From the NCBI RefSeq assembly GCF_001436255.1, contig NZ_AZEI01000082.1:44023-108022 (forward strand): a DNA stretch of 64,000 nucleotides, read 5' to 3'. Positions within the stretch are counted from its first letter, which is position 1, and every line of letters begins with the position of its first letter. Of this stretch, positions 35,056 to 45,280 are shown in pieces. Source of the DNA: Lentilactobacillus rapi DSM 19907 = JCM 15042 (GTDB lineage: Bacteria > Bacillota > Bacilli > Lactobacillales > Lactobacillaceae). The notes beneath the pieces are model-generated. The model worked only from the letters and a program-made list of their open reading frames with translations, had not been told where the DNA came from and ran no database searches. The position numbers were made by a program, and so were the translations under genes.

Positions 35056-35829
35056 TCAAGCCCCAATGTAGGCCAGCTTGTATAAACGTGCCGGACGGCC
35101 TGGTCGCTTGGCAGCCGTTGTTCCGATATCGGTAAACAACTTCCGATGACTCTTTTTAAAATTCGAATTATCAATCTCATTGACCGGCGTTTTTAGAAAT
35201 GGTGAGTATACAAGCCGGGCATCCTTCAACGTGAACGTTGCCCCCAGTACTAGCAAAATATTCGGCTGGTAGTCAAGCTTGTTGCGGATTCGATCGCAAG
35301 CAATTTTAAGGATCCATTCGTGATCGTAGGCCAGATGCTGATCCGGATGTGCCTGATTGGTCGCAAATTGTTCATAATAGGTCGTTTCGCTCACATCCCT
35401 GGCAGTTTCAAATGAGAGGTTGCCATTTGAAAACCGGTACCGCTGTTCGGTGTATCCCATCGCAAACCAACGGGCGTCGGCAGCGCCATACCCCGCCTTG
35501 AGTTCCGGCTTATCTGGTAGAAACGTCATGTATGCCAAAGACAATGCCCGTGAACCGGGTGTCCGCAGCTTGTTGGTAAAGGTTGCCAACTGCTCCGTAT
35601 GACTATCCGATAATTCCATGCCGATTTTTTCTTTGACCAATCGCAGTGCCGCATCGTCAGCACTTTCTTGAAATCTCATAAATGTTTCTGGCAGCGCCCA
35701 AAAATTTCTGTACGGGGCATTATCACGTTTGACTAGCAAAATGTTCACCTGGTTGGTTGCGTGATCGAAGCTCCAGATGATGTTGGTGATATTAATATAG
35801 GGTTGTTCAAGAACGTTAGTAGTCGCCAC
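35056..35829 (-). CDS. nrtR: NrtR-type Nudix regulator of NAD metabolism
   Basis: A 257-aa protein: an N-terminal Nudix-fold domain (ILLVKRDNAPYRNFWALPETF near residue 30-50) and a C-terminal winged helix (about 190-257, with FKKSHRKLFTDIGTTAAKRPGRPARLYKL). The Nudix box is degenerate: the REUXEE core reads RLVKEKIG, so hydrolase activity is unlikely. NrtR proteins bind ADP-ribose and repress NAD genes. GTG at 35829 with GGAGG 7 nt upstream is the start; the frame is open to 35898. It lies just before pncB and its palindromic site. Confidence 0.88.
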   Translation of the reverse strand: MATTNVLEQPYINITNIIWSFDHATNQVNILLVKRDNAPYRNFWALPETFMRFQESADDAALRLVKEKIGMELSDSHTEQLATFTNKLRTPGSRALSLAYMTFLPDKPELKAGYGAADARWFAMGYTEQRYRFSNGNLSFETARDVSETTYYEQFATNQAHPDQHLAYDHEWILKIACDRIRNKLDYQPNILLVLGATFTLKDARLVYSPFLKTPVNEIDNSNFKKSHRKLFTDIGTTAAKRPGRPARLYKLAYIGA

Positions 35830-35993
35830 CGGAATTCCTCCATTTATTAAAGATGATATATAACAAATATAGAACACTTTCACAAAATAACCAAGCAATA
35901 TTAAAACACTTTACCTACAAATCCAGCTTGTAACCGGTATCAACCGCTAAGCCAACGTTTCACAGGGCATCGGATTACCGAAAGCCTAATTCA

Positions 35994-36022
35994 TTGTTTA
36001 TCAAACTTCTTCAGATTATAAT
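35994..36022 (+). promoter_or_regulatory. Promoter of the first matrixin-like gene
   Basis: TTGTTT (35994-35999) and TATAAT (36017-36022), spacing 17 bp. The leader of about 100 nt contains ATCAAT-TTAT-ATTGAT at 36063-36078. Nothing else was seen in 35830-36128. Confidence 0.5.
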
Positions 36023-36128
36023 GACAATAGAATGAAATAGTTATATTGGTAGGTTTATATCTATCAATTTATATTGATTTCAATCAGGTTGTTAGTATTC
36101 GTTTGATTAGCCGAAGGAAGTGTTCCTC

Positions 36129-36734
36129 GTGCTCAAAAAACTCATTAAAATTAGCAGTGCGATTATCATGATAACCGCATTATTTATAGTTAGTTCAATC
36201 ACCGTTTCTGCTGCTGCCCAAATGACACCACATGGCACGGCCAGATGGGCATCAGCTACAGCCACAATTAACACCTCAAACAATTCGGCTAAATACCAAA
36301 AAATTTGGAATAAAGCGGTTAAGGCGTGGAATCGAACCGGGGTATTTGAGTTTACCCTTACATCGGATTCGAGCGCCCAAATTAACGCCAGCACCAATAC
36401 AGGCTTGGGCGGCAGCTTCACGGGCATGACCTATATCACCACTGGCAGCGATGGTTACATGCAGTCAGTTACCAGTGAGCTCAACCCGCAAACGCTGGAT
36501 GTGTACGACTACTCGACATCTGAAAGGGTCAACGTGGCCGAACATGAGTTAGGTCACGCAATTGGCCTTCTCCATAATCCCAACCGTGCCAGCGTGATGT
36601 TCGCTGCTAACCGTTATTATAGTATTCAAAAGGTTGATACTCAAAGTGTTCAGCAATTATACGCAACTCAAATGGATCGCGTTTCGATGCGAAATAAGAA
36701 GATTCTCTTTAGAGACCCGGTCAATGTTAAGTGA
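36129..36734 (+). CDS. Secreted matrixin-like zinc metalloprotease 1
   Basis: A 201-aa exported protein. A signal peptide ends near SITVSAAA. The zinc site is complete: HExxHxxGxxH with His139, Glu140, His143, Gly146 and His149 (AEHELGHAIGLLH), followed by SVMFAANRYYS, where the matrixin Met-turn is expected. The domain is only about 160 residues, the smallest size for family M10. No anchor is visible. GTG at 36129 has AAGGA upstream. It is paralogous to and convergent with the gene at 36915-37670. The substrate is unknown; a pheromone, a competitor peptide or the cell's own surface proteins are options. Confidence 0.85.
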   Translation: MLKKLIKISSAIIMITALFIVSSITVSAAAQMTPHGTARWASATATINTSNNSAKYQKIWNKAVKAWNRTGVFEFTLTSDSSAQINASTNTGLGGSFTGMTYITTGSDGYMQSVTSELNPQTLDVYDYSTSERVNVAEHELGHAIGLLHNPNRASVMFAANRYYSIQKVDTQSVQQLYATQMDRVSMRNKKILFRDPVNVK

Positions 36735-36839
36735 GCGATAAGTAACAACGTGGGTGTTGGCATCACTTGCATACTAATCAAACAATGAAGCGCTCAACTC
36801 AGAAAAGAAATTGGACCTCAGCTAATCACGACATTAAAT

Positions 36840-36884
36840 AAATAGCGCAATCATTCCAAGGTTATTAGAATGACTGCGCTATTT
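36840..36884. terminator. Bidirectional terminator between the two matrixins
   Basis: AAATAGCGCA pairs with TGCGCTATTT, extended by TCATTC/GAATGA, with A and T runs. Confidence 0.85.
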
Positions 36885-36914
36885 GTTTAACTTATATTCA
36901 ACGTCAAAAGCTTT

Positions 36915-37670
36915 TTAAACAGGATAAATATAAGCCAGCTTCTCCAAAAATATTTGTTCATCCTGTATGCATGCCACCAAATTCAGTTTCGTTTCGAGTT
37001 CCAATGGCGTATGTTTGAAGGTCGCAAACGACAATGAATCGAAGCGATCGAACAGAACTTTTGATCGACTGTCGGTGGCTGGATCCATGAAAATTCCGGT
37101 CCGATCAGGCAATTTAACCATATTAGCCTGAGATTTGTAGAAACGGTTAACCCCCTCGATGTCCACCCGCTGGACACTATAATAACGGTTAGCAGGATAC
37201 ATGACACTGGCACGGTTCGAATTGTGATTCAATCCCATTGCATGACCCAGTTCATGTTCGGCGACGTTGACCATCTCATTGGTTGAATACTTAAAAATCT
37301 TAAACGTTACCGGATTGATTTTGATATCGACGTGACTGAGATATCCCTGTTTGTTGACCGTAACGCACGCCATGCCGGCATAATCGGCGCCAAGTTTGGT
37401 ATCGGTTGCGGCCGACACCATCGCTTTTGATTTCGTCATCACAAATGTGAAAGCGCCAGTTCGGTTCCAAGCCTGAATTGCCCGCTCCCAAATACGTTTG
37501 TATTTTGTCGAATTATGTGAAATATTGATCGTGGCGGTAGCACTTGAAAATCGCGCTGTTCCGTGGGGAGTGATCGGCGCTGCAGCCAAAACCGTTATAG
37601 TAGACAAGCCAACCCAAACGAGCATCATTAATAAAAATGCTTGTATCACGATCATAATCTTTTTGAACAC
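36915..37670 (-). CDS. Secreted matrixin-like zinc metalloprotease 2
   Basis: A 251-aa exported paralogue of the protease at 36129. The zinc motif AEHELGHAMGLNH (His139, His143, His149) falls at exactly the same residue numbers, followed by SVMYPANRYYS. It differs in a C-terminal extension of about 60 residues (from about residue 190) with no known domain. GTG at 37670 with GGAGG 8 nt upstream is the probable start; the frame runs upstream to 37745. The tail could be an activity regulator or binding segment. Tandem, convergent duplication followed by divergence is the simplest origin. Confidence 0.85.
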   Translation of the reverse strand: MFKKIMIVIQAFLLMMLVWVGLSTITVLAAAPITPHGTARFSSATATINISHNSTKYKRIWERAIQAWNRTGAFTFVMTKSKAMVSAATDTKLGADYAGMACVTVNKQGYLSHVDIKINPVTFKIFKYSTNEMVNVAEHELGHAMGLNHNSNRASVMYPANRYYSVQRVDIEGVNRFYKSQANMVKLPDRTGIFMDPATDSRSKVLFDRFDSLSFATFKHTPLELETKLNLVACIQDEQIFLEKLAYIYPV

Positions 37671-37901
37671 ATTCAACGCCTCCCCAAACGGGTTACAGAT
37701 CAATCGAGGCAACCTAAATTCAGTTACATTATATGATAAAAGCATTATATTTTCGAGAATATATATGCTAAAAATTCCTTATCGATTTTCTGAACAAATT
37801 GTGCCATTTGTCAATTGATATATTCTCGTTTTTTAAGTAAATTGTGTACCGTGATGTTATACTATTGTTGGAAAGTTAATTTAAGAAAGGACGGAGCTGC
37901 T

Positions 37902-38285
37902 ATGACCTATAAAGATCGCAACAGTATTAAATTCATGATCGTGACCCTAATCGCATCGATGGGGACATCCGTCGCTTTCGGTACGAAACAAGTTGAGGCC
38001 AAGCCAGTCAGTCGCTCAGCGATTCGGACAACTCGGTCTGTTCAGATAACCCGTCTTCAAAAGAGCAATGTCTTCGTGAGTAATAACGCAAATATTTATA
38101 ATAACCTTCGTTTTAGTAAAGTTGTGTACCATGTCGATAGCGACGCCGACTATCTACCGGTAATTTCTATCAAACGAGCAGTTATCAAGAAGTCTCCACA
38201 TCAGGGCATTTATATTTATGTCATCAACACACAAAATAATGTCCGTGGCTGGGTTGACGCCCATAAGATTGCTGTTGGCTGTTAA
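37902..38285 (+). CDS. Small secreted SH3-like protein
   Basis: A 127-aa protein with a signal peptide-like N-terminus (SIKFMIVTLIASMGTSVAFG) and a basic linker. The rest resembles a surface-layer SH3-like module: NIYNNLRFSKVVYHVDSD, then VRGWVDAHKIAVG, where GW is the hallmark of wall-binding SH3 folds. The ATG at 37902 has AAGGACGGAG upstream. It has its own strong terminator. The function is unknown; cell-wall binding is a guess. Confidence 0.6.
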   Translation: MTYKDRNSIKFMIVTLIASMGTSVAFGTKQVEAKPVSRSAIRTTRSVQITRLQKSNVFVSNNANIYNNLRFSKVVYHVDSDADYLPVISIKRAVIKKSPHQGIYIYVINTQNNVRGWVDAHKIAVGC

Positions 38286-38312
38286 AGCATTAATGAATTG
38301 AAGGCATTATTT

Positions 38313-38362
38313 AAAGGGACCCTGATTAAATTCGTCATTGATTTTAATCAGGATCCCCTTTT
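38313..38362 (+). terminator. Terminator after the small secreted protein
   Basis: AAAGGGACCCTGATTAAA pairs almost fully with TTTAATCAGGATCCCCTTT, then T run. Confidence 0.8.
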
Positions 38363-38442
38363 ATGTTAGATTAATTGTTGGCTGAAAAGCTTGTGGCCAC
38401 TGGCGGATCCCCGCCAGTTAAGGGAAAAAAGGCTGAGGCATC

Positions 38443-38610
38443 AGCCTGCAAAGTGTTTATCAATGCAACTTAGCTTTCCCTGCTTATATTGACAAAACTT
38501 GCGCCAAACGGCTGATCCCCGTCATTTAAGCAAAAAAAGTAATGCATTCCAAAACCAGAATGCATTACTTTTTTCACTTAAATTCTGGGATCAAATCGCC
38601 TTTCGTCCCA
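38443..38610 (+). repeat. F2 repeat with shared upstream segment
   Basis: The palindromic element itself is 38501-38610: AAACGGCTGATCCCC, then GTAATGCATTC/GAATGCATTAC, then GGGATCAAATCGCC. It ends near the guaB stop at 38636 and should terminate guaB. About 58 bp before it (38443-38500) also match 45108-45168, so the repeated unit is longer than the hairpin. Confidence 0.75.
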
Positions 38611-38635
38611 ATCTCTCACTTCTCTTAAACCCCAA

Positions 38636-39787
<1,152 letters not shown>

Positions 39788-39927
39788 CTATCTCGCTCCT
39801 TTATTTTTTAGGTTGCTTAGTAACATATCATGTTCATTCAAAACAAGCAACGATCTTTACCAAAATCTCATCGTTGTCTCATGAATAGGCCAATTACGAA
39901 GCAACGGGTTCTTAAAAGTTGTTATCG

Positions 39928-39955
39928 ATTATACACGAACTTTTCAAATAGTTAA
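39928..39955 (-). promoter_or_regulatory. guaB promoter with PurBox-like core
   Basis: TTAACT (39950-39955) and TATAAT (39928-39933), spacing 16 bp. CGAACTTTT starts at 39936 in the spacer, matching the CGAAC core of PurR boxes. The nucleoside-operon promoter has the same core in the same place. Confidence 0.55.
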
Positions 39956-40038
39956 AGGACTTTATCCGAATTAATTTCCGATTTCTGCAATCAATTTGAA
40001 GGACCAGAATCTTAACGTTCGTGTTTTACCTGGATAAA

Positions 40039-40077
40039 ACAAAACCTGCTGGTATGACTGTCTACCAAGCAGGTTTT
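40039..40077 (-). terminator. Terminator after the DUF1129 gene
   Basis: AAAACCTGCT pairs with AGCAGGTTTT with a further GGTA/TACC inner stem; T run on the minus strand. Confidence 0.75.
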
Positions 40078-40100
40078 GAGCAATTTTTGGGGTGTAACCT

Positions 40101-40838
40101 TTAGAACAGACCACCCGTGATATTGAAGTTTCGTTTGTACCACCATGAACCGCCGGCACTTAGCAAGCCAAGGGCGATATAGGCATAACGGTTTAGGGCC
40201 GGGTTGATCACAGCCGGTAGCATTGCAGCGCCAGTAAAGATTCCCATCCAAACAACAACGAATAGAATCATAATCACAATTCGAATCCAGATGGAGTATT
40301 TGTGCTTAACGCCCGGTGTAAACATCATCGTCACTAATGGAATACCGACACCAGCAATTGCTGCACTCAAAATGATTCCAGTGATTCCCATGACGGGTTG
40401 AGGACCATTTTTGGCGGGGAAGAAGCTAATAATACCGTACATGAATGTAAAGATCATGAAGAATAGCAACGCATTGTAGCCCGCATTTGGCCAATAATCC
40501 CGTTTTGGATCCGGTTTACGCTTAGGTGGGTTCACAATAAATTGAATCCGTTCTTCAACGGTTCCCCACATATTCCGGGCAGTCTTGCCTGATTTTTGAC
40601 CCTCAAGTAATTCCTGAACCATCTTATTGATCGTTTCAGTCTTTTGGGCAGCCGTCAACTTTGTGCCGGCCAGGGCCTGATTAAACTTGTACATATATTC
40701 AGAATTACGTTTGGTTAATCCAATGTTATCAAATTGGGAATGGAGAATTTTGGCAGACCGATCCCGATCTTGATGAACGTGCGCATTTTTTTCACGCACA
40801 CTCATATTTTGTTTTGTTTCATCATTATTACTACTCAC
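40101..40838 (-). CDS. DUF1129 family membrane protein
   Basis: A 245-aa protein: a charged, helical N-terminal half (to about 115) and four hydrophobic helices in the second half. This is the layout of DUF1129, a family that in lactobacilli sits after ychF next to the parAB block, as here. It has no assigned function. The N-terminal half could bind a cytoplasmic partner. GAGCG is placed before the ATG at 40838. Confidence 0.8.
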   Translation of the reverse strand: MSSNNDETKQNMSVREKNAHVHQDRDRSAKILHSQFDNIGLTKRNSEYMYKFNQALAGTKLTAAQKTETINKMVQELLEGQKSGKTARNMWGTVEERIQFIVNPPKRKPDPKRDYWPNAGYNALLFFMIFTFMYGIISFFPAKNGPQPVMGITGIILSAAIAGVGIPLVTMMFTPGVKHKYSIWIRIVIMILFVVVWMGIFTGAAMLPAVINPALNRYAYIALGLLSAGGSWWYKRNFNITGGLF

Positions 40839-40943
40839 TTGTTTCGCTCCTTAATAGTTGACTGGAAATAAGTACTGAGGCACTTCTGACATCGATCTCA
40901 AATTCTGATGTGATTGGTGGACAACGCTTTGTTAACCACATGG

Positions 40944-41118
40944 TCAAAGCGTGTTTCACTAAACAGCAATCTGCGTGTAAGCACCTCCTGCTACATGGTG
41001 GAAATGTGCTGCACCAAGCAAGAATCTGCGTGTAAGCACCTTTGAAAAAAATTCCAAACCCAGGAATTTCTTTCAAAGGAGACTTACACTCCGATTCTTA
41101 ACCGCTTGGTTTCGCACT
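40944..41118 (-). repeat. F1 repeat with one right-half copy
   Basis: On the minus strand a full copy begins AGAGTGCGAAACCAAGCGG right at the ychF stop (41119). Stems: CCAAGC/GCTTGG, AAGAATC/GATTCTT, GTGTAAG/CTTACAC, TTTGAAA/TTTCAAA. A right-half copy (about 40944-40990) with TAAGCACC follows. Confidence 0.85.
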
Positions 41119-42219
41119 CTAGACATTGAACCTAAATTCCACAATATCCCCATCCTGCATCACATAATCTTTGCCTTCAAGACGCAGCTTACCTGCATCT
41201 TTGACCGCTGCTGGGGTCTCGTACTTATCCAAGTCTTCAAAAGCCATAATTTCTGCTCTGATAAAGCCCCGTTCAAAATCGGAATGGATGATCCCGGCTG
41301 CTTGAGGGGCCTTTGTACCCTTCTTAAACGTCCAGGCACGAGTTTCTTTGCCACCTGCAGTGAAGAATGTTTCCAAGCCTAAAAGTCGGTATGAGGCGCG
41401 AATAAGCCGGTTTAACCCTGGCTCTTTTACACCCTCTGCCTCCAAAAATTCTTTCTTTTCGGCATCGTCCAACTCAGCAATTTCTTCTTCGGGTTCTGCA
41501 GCCACCGCGATGGCTTGGGCACCTTCCTTGTCGGCAAAGTCTTTGATCACGCCAAAGTACTTTGAATTCTCAGGGTCAGCCATGTCATCTTCGGCAATAT
41601 TGGCAACGTACAGGACTGGCTTGCTGGTTAACAAGAACAACCCCTTCACAATCTTTTGTTCGTCTTCGTCAAAATCAATTGACCGAACAGAGCCGCCGTC
41701 TTCAAGGACTGGCTTAATCTTTTCAAGCACAGCGAGTTCGGCCTTGGCTTCTTTATCAGCACCCTTGGCAGCCCGTTGAACTTTGCCCAAACGCTTATTA
41801 ACGGCGTCTAGATCAGAAATGCCCAGCTCCAAATTGATGGTTTCGATATCATCGATTGGGTCCACTTTTCCCGTGACAGTGGTGATATTGTCATCATCAA
41901 AAGCCCGGACAACGTGGACAATGGCATCAACTTGGCGGATATTTTCCAGGAACTTATTTCCAAGTCCTTCACCCTTGCTGGCACCCTTAACAATCCCAGC
42001 GATATCGGTAAATTCAAACGTGGTTGGTACCACCTTTTTGGCTGGAATTAATTCTTGAATCCGATCCAACCGTTTGTCGGGAACTTCAACCATCCCCACA
42101 TTAGGATCAATCGTCGCAAATGGATAGTTGGCCATTTCCGCTCCGGCCTTGGTAATCGCATTAAAAAGTGTCGACTTGCCGACGTTTGGTAATCCAACGA
42201 TTCCTGCAGTTAGTGACAT
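41119..42219 (-). CDS. ychF: YchF (Obg-family translation-associated ATPase)
   Basis: A 366-aa protein of standard length with the P-loop GLPNVGKSTLFNA at residues 7-19, a coiled-coil insertion, and a C-terminal TGS domain (IIHSDFERGFIRAEIMAFED). YchF binds the ribosome and hydrolyses ATP in preference to GTP, with a role in oxidative stress and translation. It lies with parAB and DUF951 in the usual Lactobacillaceae order. Confidence 0.95.
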   Translation of the reverse strand: MSLTAGIVGLPNVGKSTLFNAITKAGAEMANYPFATIDPNVGMVEVPDKRLDRIQELIPAKKVVPTTFEFTDIAGIVKGASKGEGLGNKFLENIRQVDAIVHVVRAFDDDNITTVTGKVDPIDDIETINLELGISDLDAVNKRLGKVQRAAKGADKEAKAELAVLEKIKPVLEDGGSVRSIDFDEDEQKIVKGLFLLTSKPVLYVANIAEDDMADPENSKYFGVIKDFADKEGAQAIAVAAEPEEEIAELDDAEKKEFLEAEGVKEPGLNRLIRASYRLLGLETFFTAGGKETRAWTFKKGTKAPQAAGIIHSDFERGFIRAEIMAFEDLDKYETPAAVKDAGKLRLEGKDYVMQDGDIVEFRFNV

Positions 42220-42242
42220 AACTTAACAACTCTTCTTTCAGT

Positions 42243-42428
42243 TTATTTTTCAGCTTTTTCCAGTAGTTTCTTTAATTTATGATCAAATTCACGGCGGGGC
42301 ATCATCACAATGTGCCCACAACCAGTGCACTGAATTTTAATGTCGGCGCCCATCCGAATGATCTCCCAGCGATTGGTGCCACATGGATGAGGCTTTTTCA
42401 TTTCGACAATATCGTGAAGGTCATACAT
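42243..42428 (-). CDS. DUF951 family zinc-ribbon-like protein
   Basis: A 61-aa protein with MYDLHDIVEMKKPHPCG and IQCTGCGHIVMM, the two halves of a possible zinc site (HPCG and CTGC). DUF951 is conserved in Firmicutes next to parB and ychF. No function is known. It is 24 bp from ychF and 28 bp from parB, so part of the same operon. Confidence 0.88.
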   Translation of the reverse strand: MYDLHDIVEMKKPHPCGTNRWEIIRMGADIKIQCTGCGHIVMMPRREFDHKLKKLLEKAEK

Positions 42429-42455
42429 CCTAACAACCTCTTTCTATTTTAAAAA

Positions 42456-43340
42456 CTAATCCAGATTCACACCAAACATCTCAAGCAACCGGTTCAAATC
42501 ATCGACTGACCCGTATTCAATCTCAATCTTACCCTTCCCCTTTTTCCGGGAAGAATTGACGATCGAAACTTGAGTCCCAAATTTTTCTTGAAGTTGACCT
42601 TCGGATTCCCTGACAAACGGTGACTTACGAGGAGCCTTTTTCTTCTTGGCACCCTTTTTGCCGTTAATCTTGGCAGCTGCTTGTTCCAACTGACGAACCG
42701 TCATGGATTCAGCGACGGATTTCTTGGCCAACTTAATCAAATCCTGTTTGTTATTAACTGATAACAACGTGCGGGCCTGGCCCATTGACAGCTTGTTATC
42801 TTCCAAGAGATCCTTCACTTCTGAGGGTAATCCCAGGATTCGCAGATAGTTGGCAATGTATGGCCGGCTCTTTCCTAATCTTGACGCCACTTGAGCTTGC
42901 GTCAGGTCAAGTCTGGTCATCAACATATTATACGCTTCAGCTTCTTCAAGGGTGGTTAAATCCTCTCGCTGCAAGTTTTCCATTACAGCGATTTCCATCA
43001 TTTGTTCTTCAGTCGCGTCCCGAACAATTGCCGGGATCGTGGCTTGCTTGGCAATCTTGGAAGCCCGTAGTCGCCGTTCACCCGTCAGCAATTCATAAGA
43101 ATCCACTTCTGGATCGGGTTGACGAACAATGATCGGTTGGAACACCCCAGAATTCTTGATGGAAACAGCTAAATCCTGAAGAGCCTTCTCATCAAATCGG
43201 TGTCTCGGCTGGTATGGATTAGGCTTGATTTCGCTGACTTTTATGTCAATGACATCTTCCTTACTGGTATCAACATTATTATCCTGGAAAAGGGCCTCAA
43301 TGCCCTTTCCCAGCCCAGTGGGTTTCTTCTTATTAGCCAT
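42456..43340 (-). CDS. parB: Chromosome-partitioning protein ParB (Spo0J)
   Basis: A 294-aa ParB: a CTP-binding N-terminal domain with NPYQPRHRFDE and TGERRLRASK, a helix-turn-helix (TQAQVASRLGKSRPYIANYLR), and a C-terminal dimerisation domain. It loads on parS sites, slides as a CTP clamp and works with ParA to segregate origins. Its start overlaps the parA stop by 8 bp. The location is normally near oriC. Confidence 0.95.
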   Translation of the reverse strand: MANKKKPTGLGKGIEALFQDNNVDTSKEDVIDIKVSEIKPNPYQPRHRFDEKALQDLAVSIKNSGVFQPIIVRQPDPEVDSYELLTGERRLRASKIAKQATIPAIVRDATEEQMMEIAVMENLQREDLTTLEEAEAYNMLMTRLDLTQAQVASRLGKSRPYIANYLRILGLPSEVKDLLEDNKLSMGQARTLLSVNNKQDLIKLAKKSVAESMTVRQLEQAAAKINGKKGAKKKKAPRKSPFVRESEGQLQEKFGTQVSIVNSSRKKGKGKIEIEYGSVDDLNRLLEMFGVNLD

Positions 43341-44097
43341 GATTTGCCAGCACCTCTTTCGCCAACTTCATATATTTTTCTGCGCCCTTTGATTTGGGAT
43401 CGTAATCCATAATTGGCAAACCATAACTTGGTGCCTCGGACAAACGAACGTTGCGGGGAATGATTGTGTCGTAGACTTCATCCTTGAAATACTTCCGGAC
43501 TTCCGCATTAACCTGCTCACCCAAATTGGTGCGGGCATCAAACATAGTTAAGAGAACACCTTCGATTTTCAGGTTTGGATTGAAATGCTTGCGAACCAGG
43601 TCAATGGTATTCAACAGTTGACTGAGCCCTTCCAAGGCATAATACTCGCTTTGGACCGGAATTAGAATTGAATCGCTGGCCGTAAATGCATTGACCGTGA
43701 TCAGCCCAAGTGATGGTGGGCAATCGATCAACACAAAATCGTATTGATCTTTAACGGCATCCAATGCGGCCTTTAAGCGGGTTTCCCGAGCCATTTGTGG
43801 TGTCAATTCGATTTCAGCACCAGACAATTGGATCGTGGCCGGCACGATATCCAAGCCTTCGTGAGAAGTATGGGTGATCGTTTCTTTCATTGGTTCTTCA
43901 TTAACCAAGACGTCATAAATATCTTTTTTGATGTCTGCCTTTGAAATCCCAACGCCGCTGGTGGCATTTCCCTGCGCATCGGCATCAACCAGCAGAATTT
44001 TTTTGCCCAACGAAGCCATGCCGGCACCTAAATTCACAGCAGTCGTGGTCTTACCGACACCGCCTTTTTGGTTGGCAAGTGAAATCACATACGCCAT
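43333..44097 (-). CDS. parA: Chromosome-partitioning ATPase ParA (Soj)
   Basis: A 254-aa deviant Walker ATPase with KGGVGKTTTAVNLGA at 10-24 and the DCPPSLG motif near residue 124. It binds DNA with ATP and moves ParB-parS complexes; in Bacillus it also acts on DnaA. It overlaps parB by 8 bp. Confidence 0.95.
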   Translation of the reverse strand: MAYVISLANQKGGVGKTTTAVNLGAGMASLGKKILLVDADAQGNATSGVGISKADIKKDIYDVLVNEEPMKETITHTSHEGLDIVPATIQLSGAEIELTPQMARETRLKAALDAVKDQYDFVLIDCPPSLGLITVNAFTASDSILIPVQSEYYALEGLSQLLNTIDLVRKHFNPNLKIEGVLLTMFDARTNLGEQVNAEVRKYFKDEVYDTIIPRNVRLSEAPSYGLPIMDYDPKSKGAEKYMKLAKEVLANHG

Positions 44098-44117
44098 TAG
44101 TCATCCCTCCTTATCGT

Positions 44118-44846
44118 TTATTTTATCAGTGGCTCCCGGTTGGGAGTTCCTGGCTTTCGTGGATATTTTTTAGGGGTATCCTTAACCTTATCAATCACGA
44201 TGATATGCCTAAGTTCATCAGAAATTGGCAGGGTGAATTCATAATCATCGCTGACTTGACCGCCCAAAAGCTGAATGGCAGCCTTGGCATCGGTTAACTC
44301 ATCCTCAGCTTTGGTAGCCTTCATGGCGATTAATTTGCCGCCTTTTTTGACTAACGGTAAGCACAATTCACTCAACACTGTCATTCGAGCAACGGCCCGG
44401 GCAGTCACAATGTCAAAGCTCTGACGGTGAGGCGACTTTTTGCCACCAAATTCCTCGGCACGCGCATGGTAGAGCTCAACGTCATCGAGCCCAAGGGTTT
44501 CAATCAATGTTTTGAGAAAATTAATGCGCTTATTCAAGGAATCAACAATCGTCACCTTAAGTTGTGGAAATAATATTTTCAGCGGAATTGACGGAAATCC
44601 TGCCCCTGCACCAACGTCACAAATCGTCAAAGGGTCTGTTTGAATCTGTGAAACAAAAAAAGCAGGCGTTATTGAATCATAGAAATGTTTTAAATAAACG
44701 GCTGATTTTTCTGTAATTGTCGTAAGGTTAACATGCTCGTTAACTTCCACCAACAGCTTAAAATAGGCATCGAACTGACTCATCTGCTTGTCAGTAACTT
44801 CGATACCTTTATCCAAAAGAGCTTTTAAAAATTGATCGTTGTTCAT
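44118..44846 (-). CDS. rsmG: 16S rRNA m7G527 methyltransferase RsmG
   Basis: A 242-aa SAM-dependent enzyme with [15 protein letters not shown] near residue 77 and [10 protein letters not shown] near 130. It methylates G527 of 16S rRNA; loss gives low-level streptomycin resistance. It heads the parAB operon in the standard order. A palindrome with parS-like arms lies just before it. Confidence 0.95.
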   Translation of the reverse strand: MNNDQFLKALLDKGIEVTDKQMSQFDAYFKLLVEVNEHVNLTTITEKSAVYLKHFYDSITPAFFVSQIQTDPLTICDVGAGAGFPSIPLKILFPQLKVTIVDSLNKRINFLKTLIETLGLDDVELYHARAEEFGGKKSPHRQSFDIVTARAVARMTVLSELCLPLVKKGGKLIAMKATKAEDELTDAKAAIQLLGGQVSDDYEFTLPISDELRHIIVIDKVKDTPKKYPRKPGTPNREPLIK

Positions 44847-44865
44847 TTATTATTTCTCCCAGTGT

Positions 44866-44884
44866 GTGAAACAATCTGTTTCAC
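44866..44884. promoter_or_regulatory. Inverted half-parS palindrome before rsmG
   Basis: GTGAAACA-ATC-TGTTTCAC is built from the two halves of parS (TGTTTCAC-GTGAAACA) in swapped order with a 3-bp spacer. In RNA it would be an 8-bp hairpin just before the GGGAG site of rsmG. A full parS was not seen in the window. Confidence 0.45.
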
Positions 44885-45004
44885 GTCTTATTATACTTTA
44901 ACTTAAAATCGCTTATATGACAAGGTGTTTGAACACATTAATTATTCTGATAATGGGCGGATGATAATTGATGACTTTAATTTTGGAAAATAAAAAGAGA
45001 CAAC

Positions 45005-45071
45005 GACATCTCCTAATTTCCAATCGATGATCATTCACTTAGATCGCCATAGCAACTTAGATAAAAGCAAA
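45005..45071 (-). repeat. F3 repeat, copy 2
   Basis: On the minus strand it repeats the sequence at 28419-28485, including AAGTGAATGATCATCGATTGG, with about 80 percent identity by eye. It lies next to an F2 element, as copy 1 lies next to an F2-like end. Confidence 0.6.
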
Positions 45072-45107
45072 TTTTTGCCATTTAAGCCAACAAACAATCT
45101 AAGACAT

Positions 45108-45276
45108 GAGTTGGCAAAGCGTTTATAAATGCAGCTTGGCTTGCCCTTTTTACATTGATAAAACCTGCGACAAACGGCTGATCCCTGCCATTTAAGCCAA
45201 AAAAGTAATGCATCCCACCAATCAGAATGCATTACTTTTTTCACTTAAATTCTGGGATCAAATCGGCTTTCGCCCC
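45108..45276 (+). repeat. F2 repeat with shared upstream segment
   Basis: The palindromic element is 45169-45276: GACAAACGGCTGATCCC, GTAATGCAT/GAATGCATTAC, GGGATCAAATCGGCTTTCG. It ends 5 bp from the nucleoside hydrolase stop and probably terminates that operon. The preceding about 60 bp match 38443-38500. Confidence 0.75.
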
Positions 45277-45280
45277 ACTC

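Noticed and set aside
39788..39960. A purine riboswitch before guaB
   Set aside because: The conserved loop sequences of the purine aptamer are not found; a PurBox-like core explains regulation better.
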